This document shows, one piece after another, positions 1-7,148 of a DNA stretch of 13,892 bases; the stretch's first letter is position 1, and each line of letters starts with the position of its first letter. The notes below the pieces were generated by a model. The model searched no databases, was not told where the DNA came from, and saw only the letters and a list, made by a program, of their open reading frames with translations. The DNA is from Candidatus Zixiibacteriota bacterium (GTDB lineage: Bacteria; Zixibacteria; MSB-5A5; JAUVRN01). A program made the translations under genes and the position numbers. The stretch is taken from contig JAUVRN010000016.1 of assembly GCA_030597645.1 (NCBI GenBank), positions 1 through 13,892 on the forward strand, read 5' to 3'.

Positions 1-2
1 AG

Positions 3-1304
3 CACAACTTGCCGCAGAACAACTTCAAGAACATGCCCGAGGGGAGCATCAAGAGTATCCGGACCAGCCAGTTCGCGGTGAGCCCGGTGCCGGTTGTTCG
101 GGTGGTTCTCGACCTGGCGCATCCTGCAGCCTATCGGCTGCAGACTCCGGGTAACAACGTGCGGGTGATGGTCTCGCTGCCGTCCGATCCGCCGATCGCC
201 AGGGTATGGACCGCCCGCGACATGGGCACCTTTGCGGCATTCGAAGTGGCGGCTGAATCGAATCCGGCCCAGCCCAAGGCCGAATCTGAAGTCAAGACCC
301 ACACCAAGGCCGAATCTGAAGTCAAGACCGTGGCCAAGGCAGATGCGCCAGAGGCTCGCTCAGTGGACAAGCCGGCAGCCCAGTCCAAGACGACTACGAC
401 ATCGAAATCCACGTCTCCGGCCAAGATGATACCGGCCTATGCGGCCGCCGACGCCCCGAAGCCGAAGACGGGTGAGTCCGCCAAGGCTGCACCCAAGAGC
501 GCTCCGGCTCCGCCGCCGAAGCATGAGGTTGCGGCATCCGGATCGGCCGAGGACGAGTTTGCCAAAGGCATGCGCACCTCACCGCTGTCCGAGAGGGACC
601 CGTTGCCCAAGGTGCCGCTGCCCATGCCCAAAGCTCGCAGTGACCGGACCATCGATTACAATCTCCCGGTACCGGCCTCATGGGCGGGTGCCGCCACGGC
701 GACCAGCCCGGCGAAGACGACGATGCCGAACGCACAGAGCAACCCGGCCAAGTCGCCCGTACCCGTGCGCACGGAGCACAAACCGGGCGAGGCCCAACCG
801 GCTACGCAGAATCCGGCCAAGTCCGCACCGCTTCCGATGGCGGCCGACGGGCCGGTGCTGGCTGCGGGTGAGGCCATGTCGAACGCAGCCGATCCGGCTG
901 CCGGCGCGCCCGTCCAGTCCGAGGGCTCCAGAGCGGTGGCTTCGCTGACCACCCTGCCGCCCCTGTCGGATGTGACGCCCGAGTTGGTGCCGCAGCGCAC
1001 CAAGGTCGTCTACAGCACGAGCGGACGCCGTGACCCGTTTTTGGCACTGGTGCAGCTGAGTGGCGGGTACAACGCCGCGGCGTTGCCCGACGTCGGCACG
1101 CTGCGCCTGGTGGGTCTGCTTCACGATATTCATGAAAGCTGGGGACTGTTCGAGGATGCGAACGGCTTCGGCTACATTCTCAGGAGAGGTGACCGCGTCC
1201 AGAACGGTCGCCTGACCAAACTGACAGAGACCCGCGCGTACTTCAGTCTGTCCGAATTCGGCTGGAGTCGTTCGGTGAAACTTGACCTGGAACCGGAAGG
1301 CTGA
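3..1304 (+). CDS. AMIN-domain / PilP-like type IV pilus assembly protein (5' truncated)
   Basis: Likely periplasmic component of type IV pilus assembly. The reading frame is open to the window edge and the first visible residues (HNLPQ...) already lie inside an AMIN-like domain, so the true start is upstream; the TTG at 9 and ATG at 33 are probably internal. Numbering from the TTG at 9, residues 1-60 show the AMIN pattern (IRTSQF, then VVRVVLDL and YRLQT), a peptidoglycan- or envelope-binding module usually at the front of PilQ. Residues 75-320 are a low-complexity Ala/Pro/Lys linker. Residues 325-431 resemble PilP: GRRDPF at 339-344, then LRLVGLL, GLFEDANGFGYIL and a G-D-x-V-x-N-G turn. PilP normally links the PilMNO inner-membrane complex to PilQ. 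The pilQ gene follows 12 bases downstream, which supports the role. The AMIN-plus-PilP arrangement is inferred from motifs, not from a search. Confidence 0.75.
   Translation, partial: HNLPQNNFKNMPEGSIKSIRTSQFAVSPVPVVRVVLDLAHPAAYRLQTPGNNVRVMVSLPSDPPIARVWTARDMGTFAAFEVAAESNPAQPKAESEVKTHTKAESEVKTVAKADAPEARSVDKPAAQSKTTTTSKSTSPAKMIPAYAAADAPKPKTGESAKAAPKSAPAPPPKHEVAASGSAEDEFAKGMRTSPLSERDPLPKVPLPMPKARSDRTIDYNLPVPASWAGAATATSPAKTTMPNAQSNPAKSPVPVRTEHKPGEAQPATQNPAKSAPLPMAADGPVLAAGEAMSNAADPAAGAPVQSEGSRAVASLTTLPPLSDVTPELVPQRTKVVYSTSGRRDPFLALVQLSGGYNAAALPDVGTLRLVGLLHDIHESWGLFEDANGFGYILRRGDRVQNGRLTKLTETRAYFSLSEFGWSRSVKLDLEPEG
274..329 (+). repeat. 26-bp direct repeat in the linker-coding region
   Basis: Two perfect 26-base copies at 274-299 and 304-329 with a 30-base period encode KAESEVKT twice, separated by His-Thr. 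The period is a multiple of three, so copy-number change would keep the frame and only change linker length. Confidence 0.9.
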
Positions 1305-1316
1305 GGGGTATTGCCA

Positions 1317-2621
1317 ATGCGACACAAAGCGCAGTTGTGGTGGATCTGGGTGGCCCTGGCGGTGTTTGCCAGTACGGCACTGGTAGGTGCCCAGGCTCCC
1401 CAGAGAGACGAGATCATCAAGTCTCTGAACTTCCAGAACGCCGACAGCCACTCGGTACTTAACTTCCTGGCGGAGTACGCGGATGTAAACATCGTAGCGA
1501 CTCCGGGTGTTCAGGGATCGGTGACCTTCAATCTCCAGAACGTATCCTGGGATCAGGCGCTCGAGATCGTCACCAAGACGTACGGGCTGACCGCGGTCCA
1601 GGAGAGCGGGTACATCCGCATCGTGCCCACCGTAGAATACCAGCAGGAGCGCACGGCGGACGCCAAGAGCAACGTCGAGCACCGGATGCTGGTGCCGCTC
1701 CGGACCCGGATCAAGAAGGTCGGCTACGCGGCAGCCGAGGAGCTCCTGGAGCCGGTCCAGAGCCTGCTCACGGAGCGCGGTACGGTGCAGGCCGACAAGC
1801 GCACCAACTCGCTGATCATTCGCGAAGTACCCGACAATCTCCCGTCGCTGATCGAATTCATCGATGCGCTCGATCGCCCGATCCAACAGATCAAGATCTC
1901 GGCCAAACTGGTGGAAATCGCCACGGAAGATCTGTTCGAGCTCGGCATTCGCTGGTCACTGACCGGTCAGAGCACCATCGACGGCAACCCGGCGACCACG
2001 TACGGTGCCGTGGAGGCCGACAAGGTGTCCGACAAGGTCGGCCAGTTCACGTTCCAGGCGCTGACCAGCGGTGTGGACATCGATCTGGCCATCTCGGCAC
2101 TGTCATCGACCGGCAAAGTCAAGGTCGTGGCGCATCCGGAGATCACGACGGTGGACAACAGCATGGCTCGCATCCAGATGGGTCAGAAGATCCCGATCAA
2201 GCAGTTCGACGAGGCCGGCAACGTGGTGATCGAATTCACCGAGGTCGGCACGATCCTGCGCGTCACGCCGCACATCACGGCGGAGAACCGGATTCTCCTG
2301 GACCTGTTCCCGGAGCGGTCGACGTATCAGTTCGACCCGAACGGCGTGATCATCAATACGAGCAACGCCGAGACCAAGGTCGTGGTCGAGAACGGACAGA
2401 CCGTCGTCATCGGCGGACTTACGACCCAGGACGTCATCACGAGCAAGGTCGGCGTGCCGATTCTCAAGGATATCCCGCTTCTGGGCTACCTGTTCAGCTA
2501 TACGCAGCGTAAGACCGTGGCCCGCGATCTGGTCATCTTCGTCACACCCACGATCGTGGACGAGGCAGACATGAGCATGCACTCGTCGGTGAATACGACG
2601 GCCGATTCTGATCTGAACTAA
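1317..2621 (+). CDS. pilQ: Type IV pilus secretin PilQ, compact form
   Basis: Outer-membrane secretin that forms the gated channel through which the type IV pilus passes. I chose ATG 1317 because GAGGGG at 1303-1308 sits 8 bases upstream; the in-frame TTG at 1311 is only 2 bases from that site. The product has 434 residues, with a signal peptide (MRHKAQLWWIWVALAVFAS, probable cleavage near VGA-QA at about residue 25). An N0/STN-like domain follows (about 30-105: NFQNADSHSVLNFLAEYADVN), then an N1/KH-like domain (about 120-190: ADKRTNSLIIREVP, DALDRPIQQI), then the secretin core (about 195-420) with VVAHPEITTVDNS, VGTILRVTPHI, GQTVVIGGL and the family signature VPILKDIPLLGYLF at 380-393. Many PilQ proteins are much longer and carry N-terminal AMIN domains; here AMIN lies in the preceding gene. 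The stop is followed closely by a strong terminator, so this is the last gene of the pilus operon. Confidence 0.93.
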   Translation: MRHKAQLWWIWVALAVFASTALVGAQAPQRDEIIKSLNFQNADSHSVLNFLAEYADVNIVATPGVQGSVTFNLQNVSWDQALEIVTKTYGLTAVQESGYIRIVPTVEYQQERTADAKSNVEHRMLVPLRTRIKKVGYAAAEELLEPVQSLLTERGTVQADKRTNSLIIREVPDNLPSLIEFIDALDRPIQQIKISAKLVEIATEDLFELGIRWSLTGQSTIDGNPATTYGAVEADKVSDKVGQFTFQALTSGVDIDLAISALSSTGKVKVVAHPEITTVDNSMARIQMGQKIPIKQFDEAGNVVIEFTEVGTILRVTPHITAENRILLDLFPERSTYQFDPNGVIINTSNAETKVVVENGQTVVIGGLTTQDVITSKVGVPILKDIPLLGYLFSYTQRKTVARDLVIFVTPTIVDEADMSMHSSVNTTADSDLN

Positions 2622-2644
2622 GCTTCGACCTCAGCCCTTCGGAC

Positions 2645-2671
2645 CCCCCGATCCCGTCGGGGGTTTTTTTT
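2645..2671 (+). terminator. Rho-independent terminator after pilQ
   Basis: A perfect 7-bp stem (CCCCCGA at 2645-2651 pairing with TCGGGGG at 2657-2663) with a 5-base loop is followed directly by eight T residues (2664-2671). It lies 24 bases after the pilQ stop and 14 bases before the earliest start of the next gene. Confidence 0.93.
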
Positions 2672-2684
2672 ATGTTGCGGCGGC

Positions 2685-4421
2685 GTGCTCATCAATATGT
2701 TGAGTGCTATGGTCCATCGTGCCGCCCGCATAACCGAGTCCACCATACCGCAGGCCGTCCTGGCGCAGGCCGAGCGCAGGCGCGATCGCACGGCCATGCT
2801 GGCCCACCGCGACGGCTCCTGGTCGCCCCTCACCTTTGGAGAGCTCTCGGATCGCATTGTGCACCTTGCCGGCGCGATCCAGGGGCGAGGAGTGGCCCCA
2901 GGCGATCGCATCGCCCTCCTGGGGCCCAATTCACCGGACTGGGGCACGGCCTACCTGGCCATACTCCGCGCCGGAGCCATCGTGGTGCCGCTCGACCGAC
3001 TCCAGACCCCGGACGAATGGCTGGGGATCATGCGGCAATCAGAGGTCTGCATGCTATTCTGCGACGCGCCCGACGTGCTCAAGATCAGACCGCGCACCGG
3101 CGAGGTGGCGACGCTCGATCGCCTGGTGGTTTTCGACGGTCACCCGGAGGGTACCGCGCGCTTCGAGGATCTGATCGCGGCGGGGGGCACTCCTGCTCTG
3201 CTGCAGAGAGGTCCCGACGACCTCGCGGCGATCCTGTTCACCTCGGGGACCACCGGTCGCTCCAAGGGCGTCATGCTGTCTCACCGCAGTATTCTGCACG
3301 ACGCCGGGGGCATGCTCGCGGTGGTCGACATCGACGGCGATCGGGACGCGTTCCTTTCCGTGCTGCCGATGCATCACTGCTACGAGTGTACCTGTGGTTT
3401 TCTGGCGCCGCTGCTGGCCGGCGCGCGGATCTACTACGCGCGCAGTCTGGCGCCCACGGAGATCATCACTGACCTGCAGACATCCAGGGCCACGTTCCTG
3501 CTCGGCGTGCCTTTGCTGTACGGAAAAATCTACGCCGGTATCCGTCGGGGGCTGCGGGCGAAGGGTGCGGCGGGGAAGATCGTCTTGAAACTCTGGGATA
3601 CGTCGCGGGCGGGTCGGGGTTTGTGGGGACACCGGCTGGGGCGCTTGCTGCTGGGAGGCGTACGACAAAAGGCCGGTCTGGGCACCATGCGCTACATGGT
3701 TTCCGGCGGCGCGCCGCTTCCGCCCGACGTGGGATTCGGGCTCGAGTCACTCGGTGTGCGGGTGCTGCAGGGCTACGGGCTGACCGAAACGGCACCCGTC
3801 GTGTCTCTCAATTCACCGGCACGGTCCAACCCGGCATCGGTGGGTCAGCCCCTGCCCGGGGTCGAGATCCGTATCGACGATCCGGATCGGGAGGGACGCG
3901 GGGAGATCCACATACGCGGTCCCGTGGTGATGCAGGGCTACTGGCGCGACGAGGAAGCGACACGCAGCGTGCTTGTCGGGGACTGGTTCAAGACCGGCGA
4001 TCTGGGCCGGTTCGACCGCGACGGGTATCTGCATATCACCGGCCGCAGCAAGAACCTGATCGTCTCCCCGGGCGGCAAGAACATCTCGCCCGAAGAAGTC
4101 GAAATGGCGGCGTTGTGCAGCATGTTCATCGCCGAGATCCTGGTCTGCGGCGTACCGGCCAAAGGCGGCGGCGGTGAGGACGTGTTCGCGTACGTGTATC
4201 CCGACTACGAGCATCTCTCGGGGCAGGGGTTGCCCGCAACGACCGGCCGCGCACTGGAACAGTTGATGCAGCGGGAGCTGCAGCGTACCACTGCAAAGCT
4301 GGCACCGTACAAGCGGATCGTCCGGTTCGAACTGACCTCCGATCCGTTCGAAAAAACCACGACACAGAAAATCAAGCGCCACAGGCACACGGGAGGCGCA
4401 ACCGATGACATACAAGAGTGA
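2685..4421 (+). CDS. Long-chain fatty acid--CoA ligase (AMP-forming)
   Basis: ATP-dependent activation of a fatty acid to acyl-AMP and then acyl-CoA, at the cytosol or inner-membrane face. With the GTG start at 2685 the product has 578 residues, normal for the ANL superfamily. In order: P-loop TSGTTGRSKG at 186-195; the HHCYE segment near 228-232; SGGAPL near 343-348; QGYGLTET at 362-369; WFKTGDLGRFDRDGYL from 434; GRSKN at 453-457; and a C-terminal KTTTQK at 557-562, where the last lysine fits the A10 catalytic position although the usual Gly before it is Gln. The pattern is closest to long-chain (FAA/ACSL-like) synthetases. No start has a clear Shine-Dalgarno site; ATG 2697 and ATG 2709 are in-frame alternatives. 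The 3' end overlaps the next gene by 17 bases, so it heads a three-gene transcript. Chain-length preference cannot be read from sequence. Confidence 0.92.
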   Translation: MLINMLSAMVHRAARITESTIPQAVLAQAERRRDRTAMLAHRDGSWSPLTFGELSDRIVHLAGAIQGRGVAPGDRIALLGPNSPDWGTAYLAILRAGAIVVPLDRLQTPDEWLGIMRQSEVCMLFCDAPDVLKIRPRTGEVATLDRLVVFDGHPEGTARFEDLIAAGGTPALLQRGPDDLAAILFTSGTTGRSKGVMLSHRSILHDAGGMLAVVDIDGDRDAFLSVLPMHHCYECTCGFLAPLLAGARIYYARSLAPTEIITDLQTSRATFLLGVPLLYGKIYAGIRRGLRAKGAAGKIVLKLWDTSRAGRGLWGHRLGRLLLGGVRQKAGLGTMRYMVSGGAPLPPDVGFGLESLGVRVLQGYGLTETAPVVSLNSPARSNPASVGQPLPGVEIRIDDPDREGRGEIHIRGPVVMQGYWRDEEATRSVLVGDWFKTGDLGRFDRDGYLHITGRSKNLIVSPGGKNISPEEVEMAALCSMFIAEILVCGVPAKGGGGEDVFAYVYPDYEHLSGQGLPATTGRALEQLMQRELQRTTAKLAPYKRIVRFELTSDPFEKTTTQKIKRHRHTGGATDDIQE

Positions 4422-4821
4422 AATCCGGATTCAGACATCCGGCGACGGCGATATGGTCGATCTGTCGGCACACACGGCCGACTGCATCCGGACCTCGGGC
4501 ATTCGCGACGGCTTCTGCTCGGTTCACGTGGCCGGATCGACGGCGGCGATCACGACGATAGAGTTCGAGCCGGGCCTCAAGGAGGACTTTCCGGCGGCAC
4601 TGGAGAGGCTCGCGGCCCGCTCGGCCGACTACGCGCACAACCGCACGTGGGGCGACGGCAACGGCTTTTCCCACGTGCGTGCGTCGATTCTCGGACCCGG
4701 CATCGTCGTACCGATCTGGGAAGGACATCCGGTGCTGGGACAGTGGCAGCAGCCGGTACTCGTAGAATGCGACAACCGACCCCGGCAACGTACCATCTTC
4801 CTGACGGTGGTGGGCGAATGA
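4405..4821 (+). CDS. yjbQ: YjbQ/UPF0047 family protein (possible secondary thiamine-phosphate synthase)
   Basis: Small cytosolic protein of the YjbQ (UPF0047) family. The E. coli member has weak thiamine-phosphate synthase activity, but the main cellular role of the family is unsettled. The 138 residues match the family throughout: STAAITTIEFEPGLKEDF in the first half, then DYAHN, WGDGNGFSHVRASILGPG, VPIWEGHPVLGQWQQPVLVE and a final RPRQR. The family's more familiar His-Thr-Ser motif is Gly-Ser-Thr here, as I recall for a WGDGN-type subgroup. The ATG at 4405 has GGGAGG at 4391-4396, 8 bases upstream. It overlaps the acyl-CoA ligase end by 17 bases, and its stop overlaps the mtnA start in an ATGA (4818-4821), implying translational coupling. 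Confidence 0.9.
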   Translation: MTYKSEIRIQTSGDGDMVDLSAHTADCIRTSGIRDGFCSVHVAGSTAAITTIEFEPGLKEDFPAALERLAARSADYAHNRTWGDGNGFSHVRASILGPGIVVPIWEGHPVLGQWQQPVLVECDNRPRQRTIFLTVVGE

Positions 4822-5816
4822 TTCCGACGCCCATTCGCTTCGACGACCAGGCGCTGCATCTTCTCGACCAGCGCCGGTTGCCCGCTCAGGAAGTGTGGAT
4901 CGACTGCCACGGTGCCGCAGATGCGGCAGAGGCTATTGCCGATCTCGTCGTGCGAGGCGCACCCGCGATCGGCATCACGGCGGCGTACGGCCTGGCGCTC
5001 GAGGGGCGACGCACAGACCTGGATCAACTGGAAACCGCAGCTCGAGACCTGATTGCCGCGCGGCCGACGGCCGTCAATCTCGGCTGGGCCGTGGAGCGCA
5101 TGATGCAGTGTGCTCGGAGTATCGCCGCCGACGGCGATGAGTTGGGCGCGGCACTCACCAGGGAGGCGCTGGCGATTCACCGCGAAGACGCCGAAGCGTG
5201 TCGCGCCATAGGTCGATACGGTCTGACGCTGTTATCGGACTCGCCCCGGGTTCTGACCCACTGCAACGCCGGGGCTCTGGCCACGGGGGGTATTGGTACC
5301 GCGCTGGCACCGATCTACACGGCTATGGAAGAGGGGCGCAACCCCGAGGTTTTCGCCTGCGAGGCCAGGCCGGTGATGCAGGGTTCACGCCTGACCACCT
5401 GGGAATTGACCCGCGCGGGCGTCCCCGTGACACTGCTGGTCGATTCGGCCGCAGCGTTTCTGATTCGGCGCGGTGAAGTGGAGTCGATCTGGGTCGGCGC
5501 GGATCGGATCGCGGCCAATGGCGATGTGGCCAACAAGGTGGGCACTCTGAGTCTCGCCTGCGCAGCCGCTCTGGCCGACGTCCCGTTCTACGTGGCCGCT
5601 CCCCGGTCGACGTTCGACCCCGACACTCCGAACGGGGCGGCTATCCCCATCGAGTACCGTGATCCCTCTGAACTGGCGGCCCGTTTCGCTGAACCCGTAA
5701 GCGCAAGGGAGACAAGGTTTTGGACGCCAGCCTTCGATATCACGCCGGTGGCCCTGGTGACTGCATACGTCTCGGAGGAAGGGATCAGCTCCGGCGGAAG
5801 GTCAAAACGAGCTTGA
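4818..5816 (+). CDS. mtnA: S-methyl-5-thioribose-1-phosphate isomerase
   Basis: Methionine salvage enzyme that isomerises 5-methylthioribose 1-phosphate to 5-methylthioribulose 1-phosphate. The 332-residue product is close to the usual family length of about 340. Visible signatures are VRGAPAIGITAAYGLAL at 45-61, NLGWAVERMM, LTHCNAGALATGGIGTAL with the putative catalytic Cys149, EARPVMQGSRLTTWEL, VGADRIAANGDVANKVGT with the catalytic Asp229, and VPFYVAAPRSTFD. The frame is open further upstream, but ATG 4818 is chosen because it overlaps the yjbQ stop as ATGA and begins MIPTPIRF, matching the family N-terminus. No other methionine salvage genes are adjacent, so the rest of the pathway must be elsewhere or absent. 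A ribose-1,5-bisphosphate isomerase or eIF2B-like paralogue is less likely given the complete MtnA signatures. Confidence 0.95.
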   Translation: MIPTPIRFDDQALHLLDQRRLPAQEVWIDCHGAADAAEAIADLVVRGAPAIGITAAYGLALEGRRTDLDQLETAARDLIAARPTAVNLGWAVERMMQCARSIAADGDELGAALTREALAIHREDAEACRAIGRYGLTLLSDSPRVLTHCNAGALATGGIGTALAPIYTAMEEGRNPEVFACEARPVMQGSRLTTWELTRAGVPVTLLVDSAAAFLIRRGEVESIWVGADRIAANGDVANKVGTLSLACAAALADVPFYVAAPRSTFDPDTPNGAAIPIEYRDPSELAARFAEPVSARETRFWTPAFDITPVALVTAYVSEEGISSGGRSKRA

Positions 5817-5841
5817 CGGTATTCGAGGTGCCCGTTATTCT
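5813..5841 (+). promoter_or_regulatory. Putative sigma-70 type promoter for rpmA
   Basis: TTGACG (5813-5818), a 17-base spacer and TATTCT (5836-5841) resemble a housekeeping promoter. The -35 box overlaps the mtnA stop codon. Transcription would begin near 5848, giving an rpmA leader of about 57 bases. This is pattern matching to a consensus that may differ in this phylum. Confidence 0.5.
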
Positions 5842-5904
5842 GCTGATTGCAGGATAGCAGATTCGTAAGCTCTAAATAGGATAACGACTTAGGGGAAACC
5901 CGTA

Positions 5905-6156
5905 ATGGCACATAAAAAGGGCGTAGGCAGTTCGCGCAACGGTCGGGACTCTCACGGGCAGAGACGCGGCGTGAAGGCATTCGGCGGACAGGCCGTTACC
6001 GCGGGCAGCATCATTGTGCGCCAGCGCGGAACACGCATTTATCCGGGCGACAACGTCGGTATGGGCAGAGATAATACGTTGTTTGCCAAGATCACCGGCG
6101 TGGTGCAGTTCGATCGTAAGGGGCGCGACAGGAAGACCGTCAGCGTCCTCCCCTGA
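5905..6156 (+). CDS. rpmA: 50S ribosomal protein L27
   Basis: Large-subunit ribosomal protein whose N-terminal tail reaches towards the peptidyl transferase centre. The 83 residues match L27 end to end: MAHKKGVGSSRNGRDSHGQR, then VKAFGGQAVTAGSIIVRQRG, YPGDNVGMGRDNTLFAK and a basic tail. The mature-type MAHKK start is present with no cleavable extension of the Firmicutes (Prp) kind. AGGGGA at 5891-5896 lies 8 bases before the ATG. L27 is usually encoded directly after rplU (L21) and often before obg; neither neighbour is present here, and the gene has its own promoter and a probable terminator at its stop codon. Confidence 0.97.
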   Translation: MAHKKGVGSSRNGRDSHGQRRGVKAFGGQAVTAGSIIVRQRGTRIYPGDNVGMGRDNTLFAKITGVVQFDRKGRDRKTVSVLP

Positions 6157-6167
6157 CGTTGTTGTTT
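6138..6167 (+). terminator. Probable terminator overlapping the rpmA stop
   Basis: CGTCAG (6138-6143) pairs perfectly with CTGACG (6153-6158) around a 9-base loop and is followed by TTGTTGTTT. The stem includes the TGA stop of rpmA. The 6-bp stem and interrupted T tract make it weaker than the other terminators in this window. Confidence 0.45.
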
Positions 6168-6191
6168 AGTTAGCCAGCGTATTCATATTAA
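6162..6191 (+). promoter_or_regulatory. Weak candidate promoter before the NYN-domain gene
   Basis: TTGTTT (6162-6167), an 18-base spacer and TATTAA (6186-6191) lie in an AT-rich patch unusual for this GC-rich segment. Start would be near 6198. It overlaps the T-rich tail of the rpmA terminator, so the two readings of these bases compete. Confidence 0.3.
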
Positions 6192-6222
6192 CCGCTGACC
6201 CATCCTCACGGGGTTGCGTGGT

Positions 6223-7116
6223 GTGACGGACGACAAAGGCAAAAGCAGGATAGCTTTATTTGTCGATTTCGACCACCTGAGGCGCCACACCGACGGCGCC
6301 CGTCAACCCGTATGTCCACTACCCAGCGCCATTGAAGCCATCGTCTGCCGGGTGCAGGAACTCGGCGACGTGGTCACGGCCAACGTGTACGCAGACTGGG
6401 ACAATCTGCCCGGCAAGCAGGCCGAAGTTAAGCGCCTGCATCTGGATCCCCGGTTCGTCTTTTCCGGTCCTGGCACAACGGATCTCAACGTGGCGCGGAC
6501 CAATGGCAACATACTCACCCTGGCGCTCGACGTTCAGGCCAGTCTGTACGAACGCGACGACATCGATATGTATGTGGTGGTCTCCGTCGAGGCCGGCATG
6601 ATCGATCTGGTAGGCCGGCTCAAGGCACGGGGCAAATCGGCCATGCTGATCGGATTCGAACAATCGTTGAGTCCCGACGTTCGCGATGCCGCCATCGACT
6701 TCGAGCCGATCGAATCCTATGTACAGCTCACAGGTGACATGCGGCAAACCGCCGAAGTGCAGCCGGACACGAGGCCGACCGCCGAGCCGCAGCCGGATAC
6801 GCCGCCCTCGCCCGAGGAGTTCGAGTCGAGCGAGGCGGCGGACGACTTCGACTGGCAGCCGTTTATCCTGTTGCTCAATCGTCTCGAGAACAACCTGCCG
6901 TTCGTCAGCCTGAAGTATCTTAAGAATCAGGTGCTCACTACAGCGCATGGCTGCGAGAATACGATGGACTCCAAGGCCAGCCTGATCCGCGAGGCCATCC
7001 GTCTGCACTACATCGAAACCGCCAAGGTGCCCAACCCGCGCAATCCCAACTTTGATACGACGACGTGTCGGCTGAATCGGCGAAACCCGGCCGTGCAACT
7101 CGTGCTGGGATCCTGA
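6223..7116 (+). CDS. NYN/LabA-like PIN-fold protein with degenerate active site and C-terminal helical/winged-helix region
   Basis: Probable RNA-related protein of the NYN (PIN-like) superfamily. With GTG 6223 it has 297 residues; GGGG at 6210-6213 is 9 bases upstream, whereas the longer TTG start at 6214 would touch that site. The N-terminal half has the NYN layout: RIALFVDFDHL (Asp15, Asp17), TANVYADW, ILTLALDVQASLYE, MYVVVS, LVGRLKARGKSAMLIGFEQSLSPDVRDAAIDF. Two positions that normally carry metal-binding acids differ: the usual A-D-I is G-N-I at 95-97, and the usual SGDxDF is S-V-E-A-G-M at 121-126. Cleavage activity is therefore doubtful. Residues 175-205 are a Pro/Glu-rich linker with a short repeat (TAEVQPDT, TAEPQPDT). 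The C-terminal part (about 208-297) contains PFILLLNRLENNLPFVSLKY and ends TTCRLNRRNPAVQLVL, like the helix-turn-helix tails (OST-HTH type) seen in NYN proteins. Confidence 0.7.
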   Translation: MTDDKGKSRIALFVDFDHLRRHTDGARQPVCPLPSAIEAIVCRVQELGDVVTANVYADWDNLPGKQAEVKRLHLDPRFVFSGPGTTDLNVARTNGNILTLALDVQASLYERDDIDMYVVVSVEAGMIDLVGRLKARGKSAMLIGFEQSLSPDVRDAAIDFEPIESYVQLTGDMRQTAEVQPDTRPTAEPQPDTPPSPEEFESSEAADDFDWQPFILLLNRLENNLPFVSLKYLKNQVLTTAHGCENTMDSKASLIREAIRLHYIETAKVPNPRNPNFDTTTCRLNRRNPAVQLVLGS

Positions 7117-7148
7117 AGATTCACCCCGCGCCGACTGAACGCTCCTCT

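Noticed and set aside
439..948. 169-codon Arg/Pro-rich plus-strand frame
   Set aside because: It is a shifted frame of the low-complexity linker in the AMIN/PilP-like gene.
678..1886. 402-codon minus-strand open frame
   Set aside because: It lies opposite the pilus genes. Its composition (rich in Arg, Asp, Leu, Val) is what the antisense of GC-rich coding DNA gives, and it spans two well-supported genes.
2672..3472. 266-codon plus-strand frame within the acyl-CoA ligase
   Set aside because: It is an Arg/His-rich shifted frame of a gene with complete ANL motifs.
6319..7098. 259-codon minus-strand open frame
   Set aside because: It is opposite the NYN gene, has no recognisable motif, and arises from GC-rich third positions.
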